NCBI GenBank assembly: GCA_051744245.1
Contig: JBNJCV010000010.1
Span: forward strand, 1-38,372
Length of the DNA stretch: 38,372 bases
Source of the DNA: M55B165 sp051744245
GTDB lineage: Bacteria; Actinomycetota; Humimicrobiia; Humimicrobiales; Humimicrobiaceae
Reading direction: 5' to 3'
Positions 1 to 8,562 of the stretch are shown piece after piece (positions within the stretch are counted from its first letter, which is position 1; the number at the start of each line of letters is the position of its first letter). The notes under the pieces are model-generated. The model had not been told where the DNA came from, did not search any database, and saw nothing but the letters and a program-made list of their open reading frames with translations. The position numbers and the translations under genes are program-made.

Positions 1-1
1 G

Positions 2-964
2 GAAAAGATAACCAAGGGTAAAGACAACAGGATTAAAGGCATTCAGGATGTAATGTACCATGATAATGCTTTAGAGGTAGCTCTAATCAACTCTAAGGGG
101 TTTTCTGACAGCTACCGTGCTTCAGGCTGCTTTATGTATATTAGTGCAATATCCAAGCAAAATGATGACACCTCAACCGGAGACTATTTTGGTTTTGGAA
201 GGGATTTAGGCCAGATTGATCTGGACGATATTGCCTCCAATGCGGCAAAAAGGTCAATCATGCTTCTAGGGGGAAAGAAAGTAAAGTCCCAAAAAATGGA
301 TTTAATACTGGATCCTTTGGTGGCTGCACAACTGATGGGAGTTATTGCTGATGCTTTAACTGCTGATTCAGTACAAAAAGGAAAATCCATTTTTAAGGGC
401 AAGATAGGCAAAAAAATATTTTCTATAGACATTGATATATATGACAATGGGGTACTTGAAGGTGGGCTTTCCTCGGCCCCATTTGACGGGGAAGGCGTAT
501 ACAGGGGGAAAACTGCAGTAGTAAAGGATGGGACTTTGGAAACATTCCTTTACAATGCTTATACTGCCAGAAAAGACAAGACCAAATCTACCGGCAATGC
601 CCAAAGGGCATCCTACAGGTCCACACCTTCTGTAGGACTATCTAATTTTTATGTGGAGCCCGGCAGTATGAGTGCCAGGGATATAATTTCGGGCACCAGC
701 AGGGGGTTTATGGTTTCAGACATAATTGGCCTGCATTCAGGGGCTAACCCTATTAGCGGGGATATAAGTGTGGGGGCCAAAGGCCTGCTGGTAGAAAACG
801 GTAGTATTACAGCTCCGGTTAAGGAGGTTACCATAGCTACTAATTTCCTGGGTTTATGTAAAAGCATAAAGATGGTGGCTGATGACCTGAGGTTTGTACC
901 ATCTTCGGGATATATTGGAAGCCCTACCATGCTGGTAGAAGGCATAATGGTTGCGGGCACCTAG
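2..964 (+). CDS. TldE/PmbA-like metalloprotease subunit, 5'-truncated
   Basis: This is the C-terminal part of a TldD/PmbA (modulator of gyrase) family protein; the frame is open to the left window edge, so the true start lies outside. The C-terminal hallmark is clear: a GLHSGANPISGD segment followed by an S-V-G-A-x-G stretch, then V-x-E-N-G and V-K-E-V-T-I-A. That form fits the PmbA/TldE branch, which lacks the metal-binding HExxxH motif of TldD. In characterised systems TldD and TldE form a heterodimeric protease that degrades unfolded peptides and matures some peptide products. A tldD partner would be expected just upstream, outside the window. The stop codon overlaps by four bases the end of the convergent exporter gene. 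Family assignment is firm; substrate is unknown. Confidence 0.85.
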   Translation, partial: EKITKGKDNRIKGIQDVMYHDNALEVALINSKGFSDSYRASGCFMYISAISKQNDDTSTGDYFGFGRDLGQIDLDDIASNAAKRSIMLLGGKKVKSQKMDLILDPLVAAQLMGVIADALTADSVQKGKSIFKGKIGKKIFSIDIDIYDNGVLEGGLSSAPFDGEGVYRGKTAVVKDGTLETFLYNAYTARKDKTKSTGNAQRASYRSTPSVGLSNFYVEPGSMSARDIISGTSRGFMVSDIIGLHSGANPISGDISVGAKGLLVENGSITAPVKEVTIATNFLGLCKSIKMVADDLRFVPSSGYIGSPTMLVEGIMVAGT

Positions 965-1455
965 CCTGCAGTTATGAATCTTACATATCCAACGGTATGG
1001 CAAATTACAGTTACTATAATTCCTGCCATAAGCACCCCGATAGTAATGTGGAGCAGGGCTTTTTTGGGGGGTATGCCGAACACAAAGGCAATGAGGGCCC
1101 CGGTATATCCGCCGGTTATTGGCAGGGGAATCCCCACGAAACCTATAAGTGCATAACCGGTATATCTTTCAAACCTTTTGGAATATTTCCGCCTGGTCCT
1201 GTCAAACAGCCAGTTAAAAAACCTATTGGCCAGGTGAAACCTGTTCATTAAAAACCTGGATATAGGCTCAAGTATCCATAGAATTATTACTACTGGGACC
1301 ATGTTCCCCAGAACTGCTATTATATAAGTTTCCACAATGCCCATCCTATAAGTTCCCAGCGCTATAGGTATGGCAGCCCTTAGTTCTCCTATTGGAGTCA
1401 TGGCTGTAAAAAAGGTTGCTATATATTGGTAAAACTGTGCTAGTATATTAGGCAT
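961..1455 (-). CDS. Small multidrug export family membrane protein (COG2426)
   Basis: A 164-residue integral membrane protein with about four hydrophobic segments and a basic linker (F-D-R-T-R-R-K-Y-S-K-R). The motif GELRAAIPIALG near residues 23-34 and the P-L-P-I-T-G-G-Y-T-G-A segment near residues 112-122 are typical of the putative small multidrug exporter family (PF06695). The family name rests on weak evidence, and it may instead be a general small transporter. The start is an ATG in very AT-rich DNA with no visible Shine-Dalgarno, so it may be leaderless or poorly translated; the hydrophobic N-terminus before GELRA is normal for the family. The gene converges on the TldE gene with a four-base overlap of their 3' ends, and diverges from uppP. 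Confidence 0.75.
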   Translation of the reverse strand: MPNILAQFYQYIATFFTAMTPIGELRAAIPIALGTYRMGIVETYIIAVLGNMVPVVIILWILEPISRFLMNRFHLANRFFNWLFDRTRRKYSKRFERYTGYALIGFVGIPLPITGGYTGALIAFVFGIPPKKALLHITIGVLMAGIIVTVICHTVGYVRFITAG

Positions 1456-1533
1456 ATTTTTTAATTTTTATAATTTTATGTTACTATTTATCAAATTAGA
1501 GGCTAGCTTTAAAATATTTAAACATTATATAAG

Positions 1534-2373
1534 TTGAGTATATTACAGTCAATTATTTTAGGCATAATTCAAGGCATTACCGAATTCTTACCAATAAGCA
1601 GTTCGGGGCATCTGGTAATTTTACCCTATTTTTTTTCATGGGATTACATCCCCCTTTATTTTACCGTCACTGTACATTTCGGAACCCTGCTGGCAGTGGT
1701 ATCTGTTTTTTATAAAGACATTGCCAGGATTATAAAAGGATTTTTTCTGGGCTTGTTTATAAAAGAGGAAAGGAAGAGCCCTGACTTTAAGCTTTCCCTT
1801 TTTATAATCCTAGGCACCATCCCTGCAGCAGTAATAGGGTTTCTGGCTGAAGATTATGCGGAAAAGCTTTTTTCCAGCCCCCTTATGGTGGCAGCATTTT
1901 TACTGGTTACGGCACTGCTTTTGTGGACTAGCGAGATCGGGGGAAGGCATATGGAGAAAAATGCCGGTGGACATAAAAAGTTAAGTTTTCCAATTGCCCT
2001 AGTAGTGGGCCTGGGGCAGGCACTGGCCATATTTCCAGGCATTTCCAGGTCAGGGGCTACCATATCATCTGCAAGGTATTTTGGGATCAACAGAAAAAAA
2101 GCGGTAAGGTTTTCATTTTTGCTTTCAGTTCCCGTAATACTGGGCTCTTTTATATTTGAAATATTTAGCGAATGGGCAGAGATATTTAGCGGAGGAAGAA
2201 TAGTGTTGGTAAATCTTCTGGTGGGACTTATTTTCTCTTTTATAGCGGGCTATTTTGCTATAAAATTTTTACTGAACATGGTAAGCAAGAAGAACTTAAA
2301 TGTATTTGCAATTTATTGCACAGCTTTATCTGTGATTATTTTTGCTTTTTATTTTATTACAAAATTATTTTAA
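1534..2373 (+). CDS. uppP: Undecaprenyl-diphosphatase UppP (BacA)
   Basis: UppP removes a phosphate from undecaprenyl diphosphate, recycling the lipid carrier for peptidoglycan and other wall polymers; it acts in the cytoplasmic membrane. At 279 residues it is full length. The N-terminal motif Q13-x3-E17-FLPISSSGH and the second motif PGISRSGAT (about 168-176, with the key Arg172) are both intact, and several hydrophobic helices follow. The start is a TTG with no clear ribosome-binding site, chosen because it gives the canonical N-terminus. It sits 17 bases before the rmlA-like gene, consistent with co-transcription of wall precursor functions. High-level expression of this family is known to give bacitracin resistance. 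Confidence 0.95.
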   Translation: MSILQSIILGIIQGITEFLPISSSGHLVILPYFFSWDYIPLYFTVTVHFGTLLAVVSVFYKDIARIIKGFFLGLFIKEERKSPDFKLSLFIILGTIPAAVIGFLAEDYAEKLFSSPLMVAAFLLVTALLLWTSEIGGRHMEKNAGGHKKLSFPIALVVGLGQALAIFPGISRSGATISSARYFGINRKKAVRFSFLLSVPVILGSFIFEIFSEWAEIFSGGRIVLVNLLVGLIFSFIAGYFAIKFLLNMVSKKNLNVFAIYCTALSVIIFAFYFITKLF

Positions 2374-2390
2374 GGAGTGGTGATTAAAAA

Positions 2391-3119
2391 ATGAAAGGCG
2401 TTATACTGGCGGGAGGACTGGGCACAAGGCTTATGCCTTGTACCAAGGTTACCAATAAGCATTTGCTGCCTGTTTATGATAAGCCCATGATATATTATCC
2501 ATTGGAGACAATGGTGGATGCAGGCCTTGAGGATATAATGATTGTAACTGGCGGAAATTATGCCGGGGATTTCCTAAGGCTTTTGGGGAATGGAAGTGAG
2601 TTTGGCCTAAAGGATATAAGCTATACCTACCAGGAAGGTGAAGGGGGCATAGCGGCTGCCCTGAAGCTTGCAGAAAATTTTGTGGACAAGGATAAAGTGT
2701 TTGTTATGCTTGGGGACAATATAATTGAAGATGATATAGAGCCATATATTAAGGAGTTTGAAGGCAGGAAAAAAGGCGCCCATATTTTTCTTAAAGAAGT
2801 AGAGGATCCAGAAAGGTTTGGGGTTGCAGAAGTTGGTGGAGGTAAGGTAGTAAACATTGAAGAAAAGCCCAAAAACCCTAAAAGCAATTATGCTGTTACC
2901 GGGCTCTACATGTATGACAATGATGTCTTTGATATTATAAAAACCCTAAAACCTTCAGACAGGGGAGAGCTGGAAATAACTGATGTAAACAATACATATA
3001 TAAATAAGGGAATTATGACCTACACAGTCCTTAAAGGTTGGTGGACGGATGCAGGCACCTTCGGCTCCCTGTTTAAAGCCAGTAAACTAATTGCTAGCAA
3101 GATAGAAAATAATAAGTAA
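2391..3119 (+). CDS. rmlA: Short-form glucose-1-phosphate thymidylyltransferase-like nucleotidyltransferase
   Basis: A sugar-phosphate nucleotidyltransferase of the RmlA/RfbA type, which makes dTDP-glucose from dTTP and glucose 1-phosphate as the first step to dTDP-rhamnose and related sugars. Residues 1-45 carry the nucleotide-binding signature GGLGTRLMPCT, then a conserved Lys and LPVYDKPMIYYPL. An L-G-D-N segment near residue 108 supplies the metal-binding Asp, and G-W-W-T-D-A-G-T lies near the C-terminus. At 242 residues it is the short form, lacking the C-terminal extension of the roughly 290-residue enzymes. A good ribosome-binding site (aaggag) precedes the ATG. No other dTDP-rhamnose genes are present here, so the exact product sugar is inferred from similarity. 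Confidence 0.85.
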   Translation: MKGVILAGGLGTRLMPCTKVTNKHLLPVYDKPMIYYPLETMVDAGLEDIMIVTGGNYAGDFLRLLGNGSEFGLKDISYTYQEGEGGIAAALKLAENFVDKDKVFVMLGDNIIEDDIEPYIKEFEGRKKGAHIFLKEVEDPERFGVAEVGGGKVVNIEEKPKNPKSNYAVTGLYMYDNDVFDIIKTLKPSDRGELEITDVNNTYINKGIMTYTVLKGWWTDAGTFGSLFKASKLIASKIENNK

Positions 3120-3123
3120 AAAA

Positions 3124-3315
3124 CTAGATCTTAGCTATATTTTTAGAATCGCAGCAGGGGCATTGCTTTATGGTGAAATTAGACTTCCAGCAACTATCGG
3201 ATACCTTGTAAGCCCAATCATACCCGTTTTTAGTTCTGTAGATTTCTACGCTTCCACTCTCTTGTGCTTCTCCAAGAAATTTTTCTGTATTACCACAATC
3301 CAGGCATTTATACAT
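3124..3315 (-). CDS. Small zinc-ribbon protein, function unknown
   Basis: A 63-residue protein with two cysteine pairs, C-L-D-C near residues 4-7 and C-P-C-C near residues 53-56, spaced like a two-knuckle zinc ribbon. The middle part is polar and slightly aromatic, with no other recognisable domain. The ATG is preceded by a strong ribosome-binding site (aaaggaga on the minus strand) at good spacing, which supports a real gene. It converges on the rmlA-like gene with a four-base gap and diverges from the 80-residue hypothetical gene. A TATAAT box on the minus strand at 3357-3352 could serve as its -10. It might bind nucleic acid or act as a rubredoxin-like or adaptor domain; I do not recognise a named family. 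Confidence 0.7.
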   Translation of the reverse strand: MYKCLDCGNTEKFLGEAQESGSVEIYRTKNGYDWAYKVSDSCWKSNFTIKQCPCCDSKNIAKI

Positions 3316-3326
3316 GAATCTCCTTT

Positions 3327-3346
3327 CAGTTATTATCAGTTATTAT
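3327..3346. repeat. Tandem 10-bp direct repeat in a divergent promoter region
   Basis: CAGTTATTAT occurs twice back to back, immediately upstream of the zinc-ribbon gene's ribosome-binding site on the minus strand. It lies between two divergent genes and next to a minus-strand TATAAT box at 3357-3352. It could be an operator half-site array or a simple slippage duplication. Confidence 0.6.
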
Positions 3347-3368
3347 GGTATATTATAGTATAAAAGGG

Positions 3369-3403
3369 CTTATTTATAAATAATTTTTTTAAAAATAAAT
3401 AAG
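3369..3403. repeat. AT-only inverted repeat upstream of the hypothetical gene
   Basis: CTTATTTAT at 3369-3377 is the exact reverse complement of ATAAATAAG at 3395-3403, separated by an AT-rich loop. As RNA the stem would be weak (nine pairs, mostly A-U). It could be a protein-binding palindrome for the adjacent promoter or simply a product of base composition. Confidence 0.4.
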
Positions 3404-3458
3404 TTTGACTAAAAAAAATTGCTCTGATAGTATCATTTTAAAACCATGGGGGAAGCAA

Positions 3459-3701
3459 ATGAAAGGCCCAAGGGACAAAGTAAAAATTAAAGTTAAAACT
3501 GAGTCCTATATCGTAGAAGGCACTGTCCACGTAATGGCTGGGGGAAGGCTCAGTGATTATATGACTTCACATGTTGACAAGTTTATACCTATTACCGATG
3601 TACATGTAACTCCCATAAGCAAGAAATTCCCAGAGGAAAAAAGAAAAAGGGAAGTAGTTTTTATTAATGTTGAAAAAATAGAAATGATAGAGTATCTTTA
3701 A
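3459..3701 (+). CDS. Conserved hypothetical protein (possible DUF6812-type)
   Basis: An 80-residue soluble protein. It reads as a small beta-rich domain: K-V-K-I-K-V, then Y-I-V-E-G-T-V-H-V, a G-G-R-L-S-D-Y-M segment, F-I-P-I-T-D-V and a C-terminal strand V-F-I-N-V-E-K-I. This pattern resembles a family I know as DUF6812, but I am not certain. The ATG at 3459 is chosen because it has a ggggga sequence about six bases upstream; an in-frame TTG at 3405 would add 18 residues but lacks a ribosome-binding site. The gene is 30 bases before the thioredoxin gene and probably co-transcribed with it. Function unknown. Confidence 0.65.
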   Translation: MKGPRDKVKIKVKTESYIVEGTVHVMAGGRLSDYMTSHVDKFIPITDVHVTPISKKFPEEKRKREVVFINVEKIEMIEYL

Positions 3702-3731
3702 AAAAATATTGAAAGGAAAAAAGGAGAAATA

Positions 3732-4058
3732 ATGGCAGAAGGAATGATTGATTTAACAGATTCTAATTTCAGCGATGAAGTAATTAATTCTGATCTACCA
3801 GTACTGGTAGATTTTTGGGCTGTATGGTGCGGCCCCTGCAAAATGATTGAACCCGAAATTGAAAAAATTGCTGATGAAAAAAAAGACGTGCTTAAAATTG
3901 GCAGGTTAAATGTTGATGAAAATAGGGATACAGCTATAAAATATGGAATTAGCAGCATACCCACTTTACTGTTATTTAAAGATGGGCAAGTAGTCAAAAA
4001 ACTAATAGGCGCTATGTCCAAGGACAAGATCCTAAACGAAATTTCATCACAATTATGA
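3732..4058 (+). CDS. trxA: Thioredoxin
   Basis: A 108-residue cytoplasmic thioredoxin that reduces protein disulfides, being itself reduced by thioredoxin reductase. The redox centre W-C-G-P-C is at residues 31-36 and is canonical. The conserved Asp of strand V-D-F-W-A precedes it, and the cis-proline segment S-S-I-P-T-L is at about residues 74-79. Length equals the family norm and there is no signal peptide. The ATG follows a good aaggag ribosome-binding site. It lies between the 80-residue hypothetical and the DUF72 gene; no reductase gene is in the window. Confidence 0.95.
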   Translation: MAEGMIDLTDSNFSDEVINSDLPVLVDFWAVWCGPCKMIEPEIEKIADEKKDVLKIGRLNVDENRDTAIKYGISSIPTLLLFKDGQVVKKLIGAMSKDKILNEISSQL

Positions 4059-4062
4059 TTAG

Positions 4063-4863
4063 ATGACAAATCTTTTTATAGGAACTTCGGGCTATAAATA
4101 CAAAGATTGGGTTGGGGTTTTTTATCCGGAAGAGTTGGAAGAAAAGAAAAATTTAAACTATTATGCGCAAAGCTTTAATGCGGTGGAGATAAATTTTACC
4201 TATTATTCACACCCCAACCCCTTCATTTTCTATAATTTGGCCAAAAAAGTAAAAAAAGGTTTTCTGTTTTCAGTTAAAGCCCATAGCTCTGTAACCCACA
4301 GCAGGGATTTCAAAAAAGAGGAGATAAAAAATTTTTTTGATTCCCTGAAGCCACTGGAAGATAGTGGTAAGCTGGGCTGTATTCTGCTCCAGTTTCCCTT
4401 CTCTTTTAAGTTCAGCCAGTCCAACCTTGAATACCTGAAAGAGGTGGGGCAGCATTTTCAGGGTTATGAATCAGTAGTTGAATTCAGGAATGACTCCTGG
4501 TTAAGGGAAGAAACCTTCAGGGCGCTGGAGGATTTAAGGCTTGGCTTTTGCAATGTGGACCAGCCGCAGCTCAGAGGCCTGCTTCCTCCCACAGATATAA
4601 ATACAACCAGGGTTGGATATATTAGGTTTCATGGAAGGAACTCAGCCCAATGGTGGAACCACCAGCACGCTTATCAGAGATATGACTACCTGTATTCTTC
4701 AAGTGAGCTTGAAGAATGGTTGCCCAGGATAAAAAATGTGGGTACCAGCACTGACAAAACATACATTTATTTTAACAATCATTATAAAGCTAAGTCTGCA
4801 AAATCTGCTAAAACATTGATTGATATACTAAAAGATAGTAATATTATTACTTCACAAAATTAG
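4063..4863 (+). CDS. DUF72 family protein (YecE-like)
   Basis: A 266-residue protein of the DUF72 (PF01904) family, a TIM-barrel-like fold of unknown biochemical role. The N-terminus I-G-T-S-G-Y-K-Y-K-D-W and the segment F-N-A-V-E-I-N-F-T-Y-Y are diagnostic. Also typical are S-V-K-A-H near residues 72-76, E-F-R-N-D-S-W near 140-146 and Y-I-R-F-H-G-R-N near 187-194. The start lies five bases after the thioredoxin stop with no strong ribosome-binding site, suggesting translational coupling. Function is unproven; the family has been linked loosely to nucleic acid or metal chemistry, but nothing here settles that. Confidence 0.88.
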   Translation: MTNLFIGTSGYKYKDWVGVFYPEELEEKKNLNYYAQSFNAVEINFTYYSHPNPFIFYNLAKKVKKGFLFSVKAHSSVTHSRDFKKEEIKNFFDSLKPLEDSGKLGCILLQFPFSFKFSQSNLEYLKEVGQHFQGYESVVEFRNDSWLREETFRALEDLRLGFCNVDQPQLRGLLPPTDINTTRVGYIRFHGRNSAQWWNHQHAYQRYDYLYSSSELEEWLPRIKNVGTSTDKTYIYFNNHYKAKSAKSAKTLIDILKDSNIITSQN

Positions 4864-4927
4864 CCGAATTATATAAAATCTATAAAGCAGTTTTTTAGTT
4901 TAAAGAATAAAGATCAGAGGATTGGTA

Positions 4928-7900
4928 ATGTTTAAAAAGGTTGATAGCAAAGTAAACTTAGTAGAGCTGGAAGAAAAAATATTAGGCTTTTGGGAGAAAA
5001 ACAATATTTTCCAAAAAAGCTTGGATAAGAACCAGGACAGTGAAAAGTTCATTTTCTATGAGGGTCCGCCTACAGCAAATGGTACCCCTGGAGTGCATCA
5101 CGTGCTCTCAAGAGTGTTTAAAGATATCTTTCCAAGATATAAGACCATGAAGGGATATTATGTCCCCAGAAAAGCGGGGTGGGACACCCACGGTTTGCCA
5201 GTAGAGCTGGAGATTGAAAAGAAACTTAACATTAATTCCAAGAAAGAAATAGAGGACATAGGGATTGAAAAGTTTAACCGCCTATGCAAGCAGAGTGTAA
5301 TGAAATATGAGGAAGACTGGAAGAAAATGACCGAAAGGATAGGCTTCTGGATAGACATGGAAAATGCCTATTTTACTTTCAAAAACGAGTATATAGAAAC
5401 AGTATGGTGGATTTTAAAAACTATCTGGGAGAAAGGGCTCCTTTACAAAGACCACAAGATAGTCCCCTTTTGCCCCAGGTGCGGAACTGCACTATCGTCC
5501 CATGAGCTGGCCCTAGGTTATCGGGAAATTGAAGATAAAACCATAGTGGTTAAATTTAAGCTTAAAGGTTCTAGTGACAAGTATTTGCTGGTGTGGACAA
5601 CAACTCCATGGACGCTGGTTTCCAATGTTGGATGTGCCGTAAACAAGGACGCTGTTTATGTGGAGGTCTCATTTAAGGGTGAAAAGCTGGTGCTGGCAAA
5701 AGATTTGCTGGGAGATGTGTTCAAGGAAGATGACAGCTATAGGATTACAGATGAGTTTAAAGGAGAAAAACTGGTAGGGCTAAATTACCTTCCCGTATAT
5801 GATTATGCAAAAAAGGAAAATGCATACAGGGTGGTAGCGGGTGATTTTGTTTCTACTTCTGAAGGAACGGGAATAGTCCATATCGCCCCGGCTTTTGGTG
5901 AAGATGATATGAAGGTGGGAAAAGAAAATAAATTGCCGGTAGTGCAGATGGTTACTGATGAAGGGGCATTTAAGGAAGAGGTAAAAAAATTCGGGGGACT
6001 AAATATTGAAGAAGCTAATCCCCAAATAGTGGCAGACCTAAAGGAAAGGGGCATACTTTTTACCTTCGAGAAATACAAACACTCATACCCGTTTTGCTGG
6101 AGATGCGATAGCAGGCTAATTTATTTTGCAAAACAAAGCTGGTATATAAAAACTTCTTCGGTAAAGAGTGATTTAATCAAGTCTAATGAAGATGTAAGTT
6201 GGTATCCTGAACATATAAAGTATGGAAGGTTTGGGAAATGGCTGGAAAACAATGTTGATTGGGCTCTAACCAGAGAGCGTTACTGGGGCACTCCTCTTCC
6301 TATCTGGGAAGATGAGCATGGCCATAGAGTATGCATCGAAAGCCTGGAAGAATTGAGGGAAAAGGCAAAGGATAAGTTTGAGAACCCAGACTTGCACCGT
6401 CCATATGTGGATGAGGTAATAATAAAATGCCCAGAATGCGGAAGTGATATGCACCGGGTGCCTGAAGTTATAGATGTATGGTTTGATTCAGGATCTATGC
6501 CTTTTGCTCAATACCATTATCCTTTTGAAAACAAAAAACTGTTTGAAGAAAGCTACCCAGCGGATTTTATATGTGAAGCCATAGACCAGACCAGAGGCTG
6601 GTTCTATACTATGCTGACCATATCAACCCTGCTGTTTAAAAAATCAAGTTACAAGAATGTCCTGTGCCTGGGTTTAATAAATGATGAAAATGGCCAGAAG
6701 ATGAGCAAGTCCAGGGGCAATATTGTAAAGCCATGGGAGATACTTAACCGGCAGGGAGCGGATGCATTAAGGTGGTATTTCTTCACCGGGGTTTCACCCT
6801 GGCTGCCCAAAAACTTTTCTTCGAGTGCCATTGATGAAGTTGTAAGGAAGTTTTTGCTGACCTTGTGGAATACATATTCCTTCTTTGTAATTTACGCAAA
6901 TATAGATAATTTTAATCCCGCAAAACATGAGCTTAAGGTAGAAGACAGGTATGAAATAGACAGGTGGATAATCTCGGAATTAAACCAGACCATAAAAGAT
7001 GTAAATAGGTTACTGGACGACTTTAATGTTACTGACAGCGGCAGGAAAATACAGGAATTTGTAGACGACCTATCAAACTGGTATGTAAGGAGAAGCAGGA
7101 GGCGCTTCTGGAAAAGCGAAGAAGATTACGATAAAATCAGCGCATATATGACACTGTATGACTGCCTTTTAACCCTATCTAAATTACTGGCCCCATATAT
7201 TCCTTTCTTGAGTGAGGAGATTTACCAGAATCTGGCAAATAGCATAGGAAAAGGTGAGGAAAGCGTACACCTGGAAGGATATCCGGTAGCAGATGAAAGC
7301 TTAATAGATGGGGACCTGAGCTTTAAAATGGATATTGCCAGGAGAGTTGTAGGCCTGGGAAGGACAGTCAGGAATAAAATTAATATAAAGACAAGGCAGC
7401 CCATAGAAAAAGTTAAAATATATTTTGAAAAGGATAAAAGCATAACGGATGCCATTAACCATTTCAAGGATATTATAAAGGAAGAGCTAAATATCAAGGA
7501 AATTGAATTTGTAGAAGATATGGGGGAACTGGTATCTTACGACATAAAGCCAAACCTTAAGCTGGTAGGCCCTAAATACGGACCGTTAGTTCCGAAAATA
7601 AAGAAAGAGCTGGATAGCGCGAACCAAGCCAAGCTGGCCCTAAAGGTCAACAATAACAAAAGGGTTTCCTTGATGATAGACGGAAAACAAATAGAATTGG
7701 AACCTGAGGAAATTCTGGTTGAGACAAAAAGCAGGAGAGGTTTTGGTATTGAAAGTGATGGGACATTTACAATAGGGCTTCCTACAGAAATACCGGAACG
7801 CTTAATCGAGGAAGGTTTTAGCAGGGAACTGGTGCACCAGATACAAAACTTAAGGAAAGAAGCAGGCTTTGACATTGAAAATACCATAAACACTTACATA

Positions 7901-8074
7901 ACATGCGGGAGCAGACAAGAGGAAATAATAAGAAATTTCAAGGATTACATAAAAAAGGAAACTTTATCTAAAAAAGTAGAGTTTAAAGAAAGAGAAGATA
8001 TTTTTAACCAGGAGGTAACCGTAAACGGATCCAGCCTAAAAATTTCCATTGAAAGAGTAGGGAGCATTGTTTGA
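4928..8074 (+). CDS. ileS: Isoleucyl-tRNA synthetase, type 2
   Basis: Class Ia synthetase that charges tRNA(Ile) with isoleucine. At 1048 residues and with the PPTANGTPG N-terminal signature it belongs to the eukaryote-like IleRS2 branch, also used by mycobacteria. The class signature reads G55-V-H-H58 rather than H-x-G-H. KMSKS is intact at 591-595. The editing domain shows T-T-T-P-W-T and G-T-G-I-V-H-I-A-P-A-F-G-E-D-D. Cysteine pairs (C-P-R-C, C-W-R-C, C-P-E-C) and an anticodon-binding C-terminal half follow. The ATG at 4928 has agagg seven bases upstream; an in-frame TTG at 4922 sits too close to that site. Only about 64 bases separate it from the DUF72 gene, so there is no room for a T-box leader. 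Its stop overlaps lspA. Confidence 0.97.
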   Translation: MFKKVDSKVNLVELEEKILGFWEKNNIFQKSLDKNQDSEKFIFYEGPPTANGTPGVHHVLSRVFKDIFPRYKTMKGYYVPRKAGWDTHGLPVELEIEKKLNINSKKEIEDIGIEKFNRLCKQSVMKYEEDWKKMTERIGFWIDMENAYFTFKNEYIETVWWILKTIWEKGLLYKDHKIVPFCPRCGTALSSHELALGYREIEDKTIVVKFKLKGSSDKYLLVWTTTPWTLVSNVGCAVNKDAVYVEVSFKGEKLVLAKDLLGDVFKEDDSYRITDEFKGEKLVGLNYLPVYDYAKKENAYRVVAGDFVSTSEGTGIVHIAPAFGEDDMKVGKENKLPVVQMVTDEGAFKEEVKKFGGLNIEEANPQIVADLKERGILFTFEKYKHSYPFCWRCDSRLIYFAKQSWYIKTSSVKSDLIKSNEDVSWYPEHIKYGRFGKWLENNVDWALTRERYWGTPLPIWEDEHGHRVCIESLEELREKAKDKFENPDLHRPYVDEVIIKCPECGSDMHRVPEVIDVWFDSGSMPFAQYHYPFENKKLFEESYPADFICEAIDQTRGWFYTMLTISTLLFKKSSYKNVLCLGLINDENGQKMSKSRGNIVKPWEILNRQGADALRWYFFTGVSPWLPKNFSSSAIDEVVRKFLLTLWNTYSFFVIYANIDNFNPAKHELKVEDRYEIDRWIISELNQTIKDVNRLLDDFNVTDSGRKIQEFVDDLSNWYVRRSRRRFWKSEEDYDKISAYMTLYDCLLTLSKLLAPYIPFLSEEIYQNLANSIGKGEESVHLEGYPVADESLIDGDLSFKMDIARRVVGLGRTVRNKINIKTRQPIEKVKIYFEKDKSITDAINHFKDIIKEELNIKEIEFVEDMGELVSYDIKPNLKLVGPKYGPLVPKIKKELDSANQAKLALKVNNNKRVSLMIDGKQIELEPEEILVETKSRRGFGIESDGTFTIGLPTEIPERLIEEGFSRELVHQIQNLRKEAGFDIENTINTYITCGSRQEEIIRNFKDYIKKETLSKKVEFKEREDIFNQEVTVNGSSLKISIERVGSIV

Positions 8075-8562
8075 AAAAAATATCAAGAAAGTTAATAATA
8101 AATTTATTATTCTTCATTAGCGCTGTAATAATTATTGCAGTAGATAGGTATACAAAGCAATGGATTATGCAAAATCTTCCCGAAAATAACAGCATAGACC
8201 TTATACCGGGAGTGCTTTTGATAACCCATGTTAAGAACAGCGGAGCATCCTTTGGCCTGTTCCAGGGTTATGCCAATATATTGGCCATAATTTCTGTAAT
8301 TGCCATAATTTTGATAATATTTATCAAAATATACTTAAAATTTGATTCCTATTTTTACAATATTGCTCTGGGCTTTATTTTAGGCGGGGCAATAGGCAAC
8401 TTAATTGACAGGGTAGTTTACGGCGAGGTTGTGGATTTTCTGAATCTGGTATACTGGCCGGTCTTCAATATTGCTGACAGTTTCATTATTATTGGTTTTG
8501 GGATAGTAATAATTTTCTTATTTAAAGAATTTTTTAAAAAAAGCGGGGCAAAAAGTACTTGA
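8071..8562 (+). CDS. lspA: Lipoprotein signal peptidase (signal peptidase II)
   Basis: An inner-membrane aspartyl peptidase that cleaves the signal peptide of prolipoproteins after lipidation. The 163-residue protein has four hydrophobic helices. Both catalytic aspartates are present: D113 in G-N-L-I-D-R and D136 in F-N-I-A-D-S. The conserved N-S-G-A-S-F-G segment near residues 56-62 is also there. The start is a TTG overlapping the ileS stop by four bases, which implies coupled translation. The ileS-lspA-rluD order is common in many bacteria. Confidence 0.95.
   Translation: MKKISRKLIINLLFFISAVIIIAVDRYTKQWIMQNLPENNSIDLIPGVLLITHVKNSGASFGLFQGYANILAIISVIAIILIIFIKIYLKFDSYFYNIALGFILGGAIGNLIDRVVYGEVVDFLNLVYWPVFNIADSFIIIGFGIVIIFLFKEFFKKSGAKST

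Noticed and set aside
4864..4927. T-box leader upstream of ileS
   Set aside because: Only about 64 bases are available and no T-box sequence or terminator-like hairpin is present.
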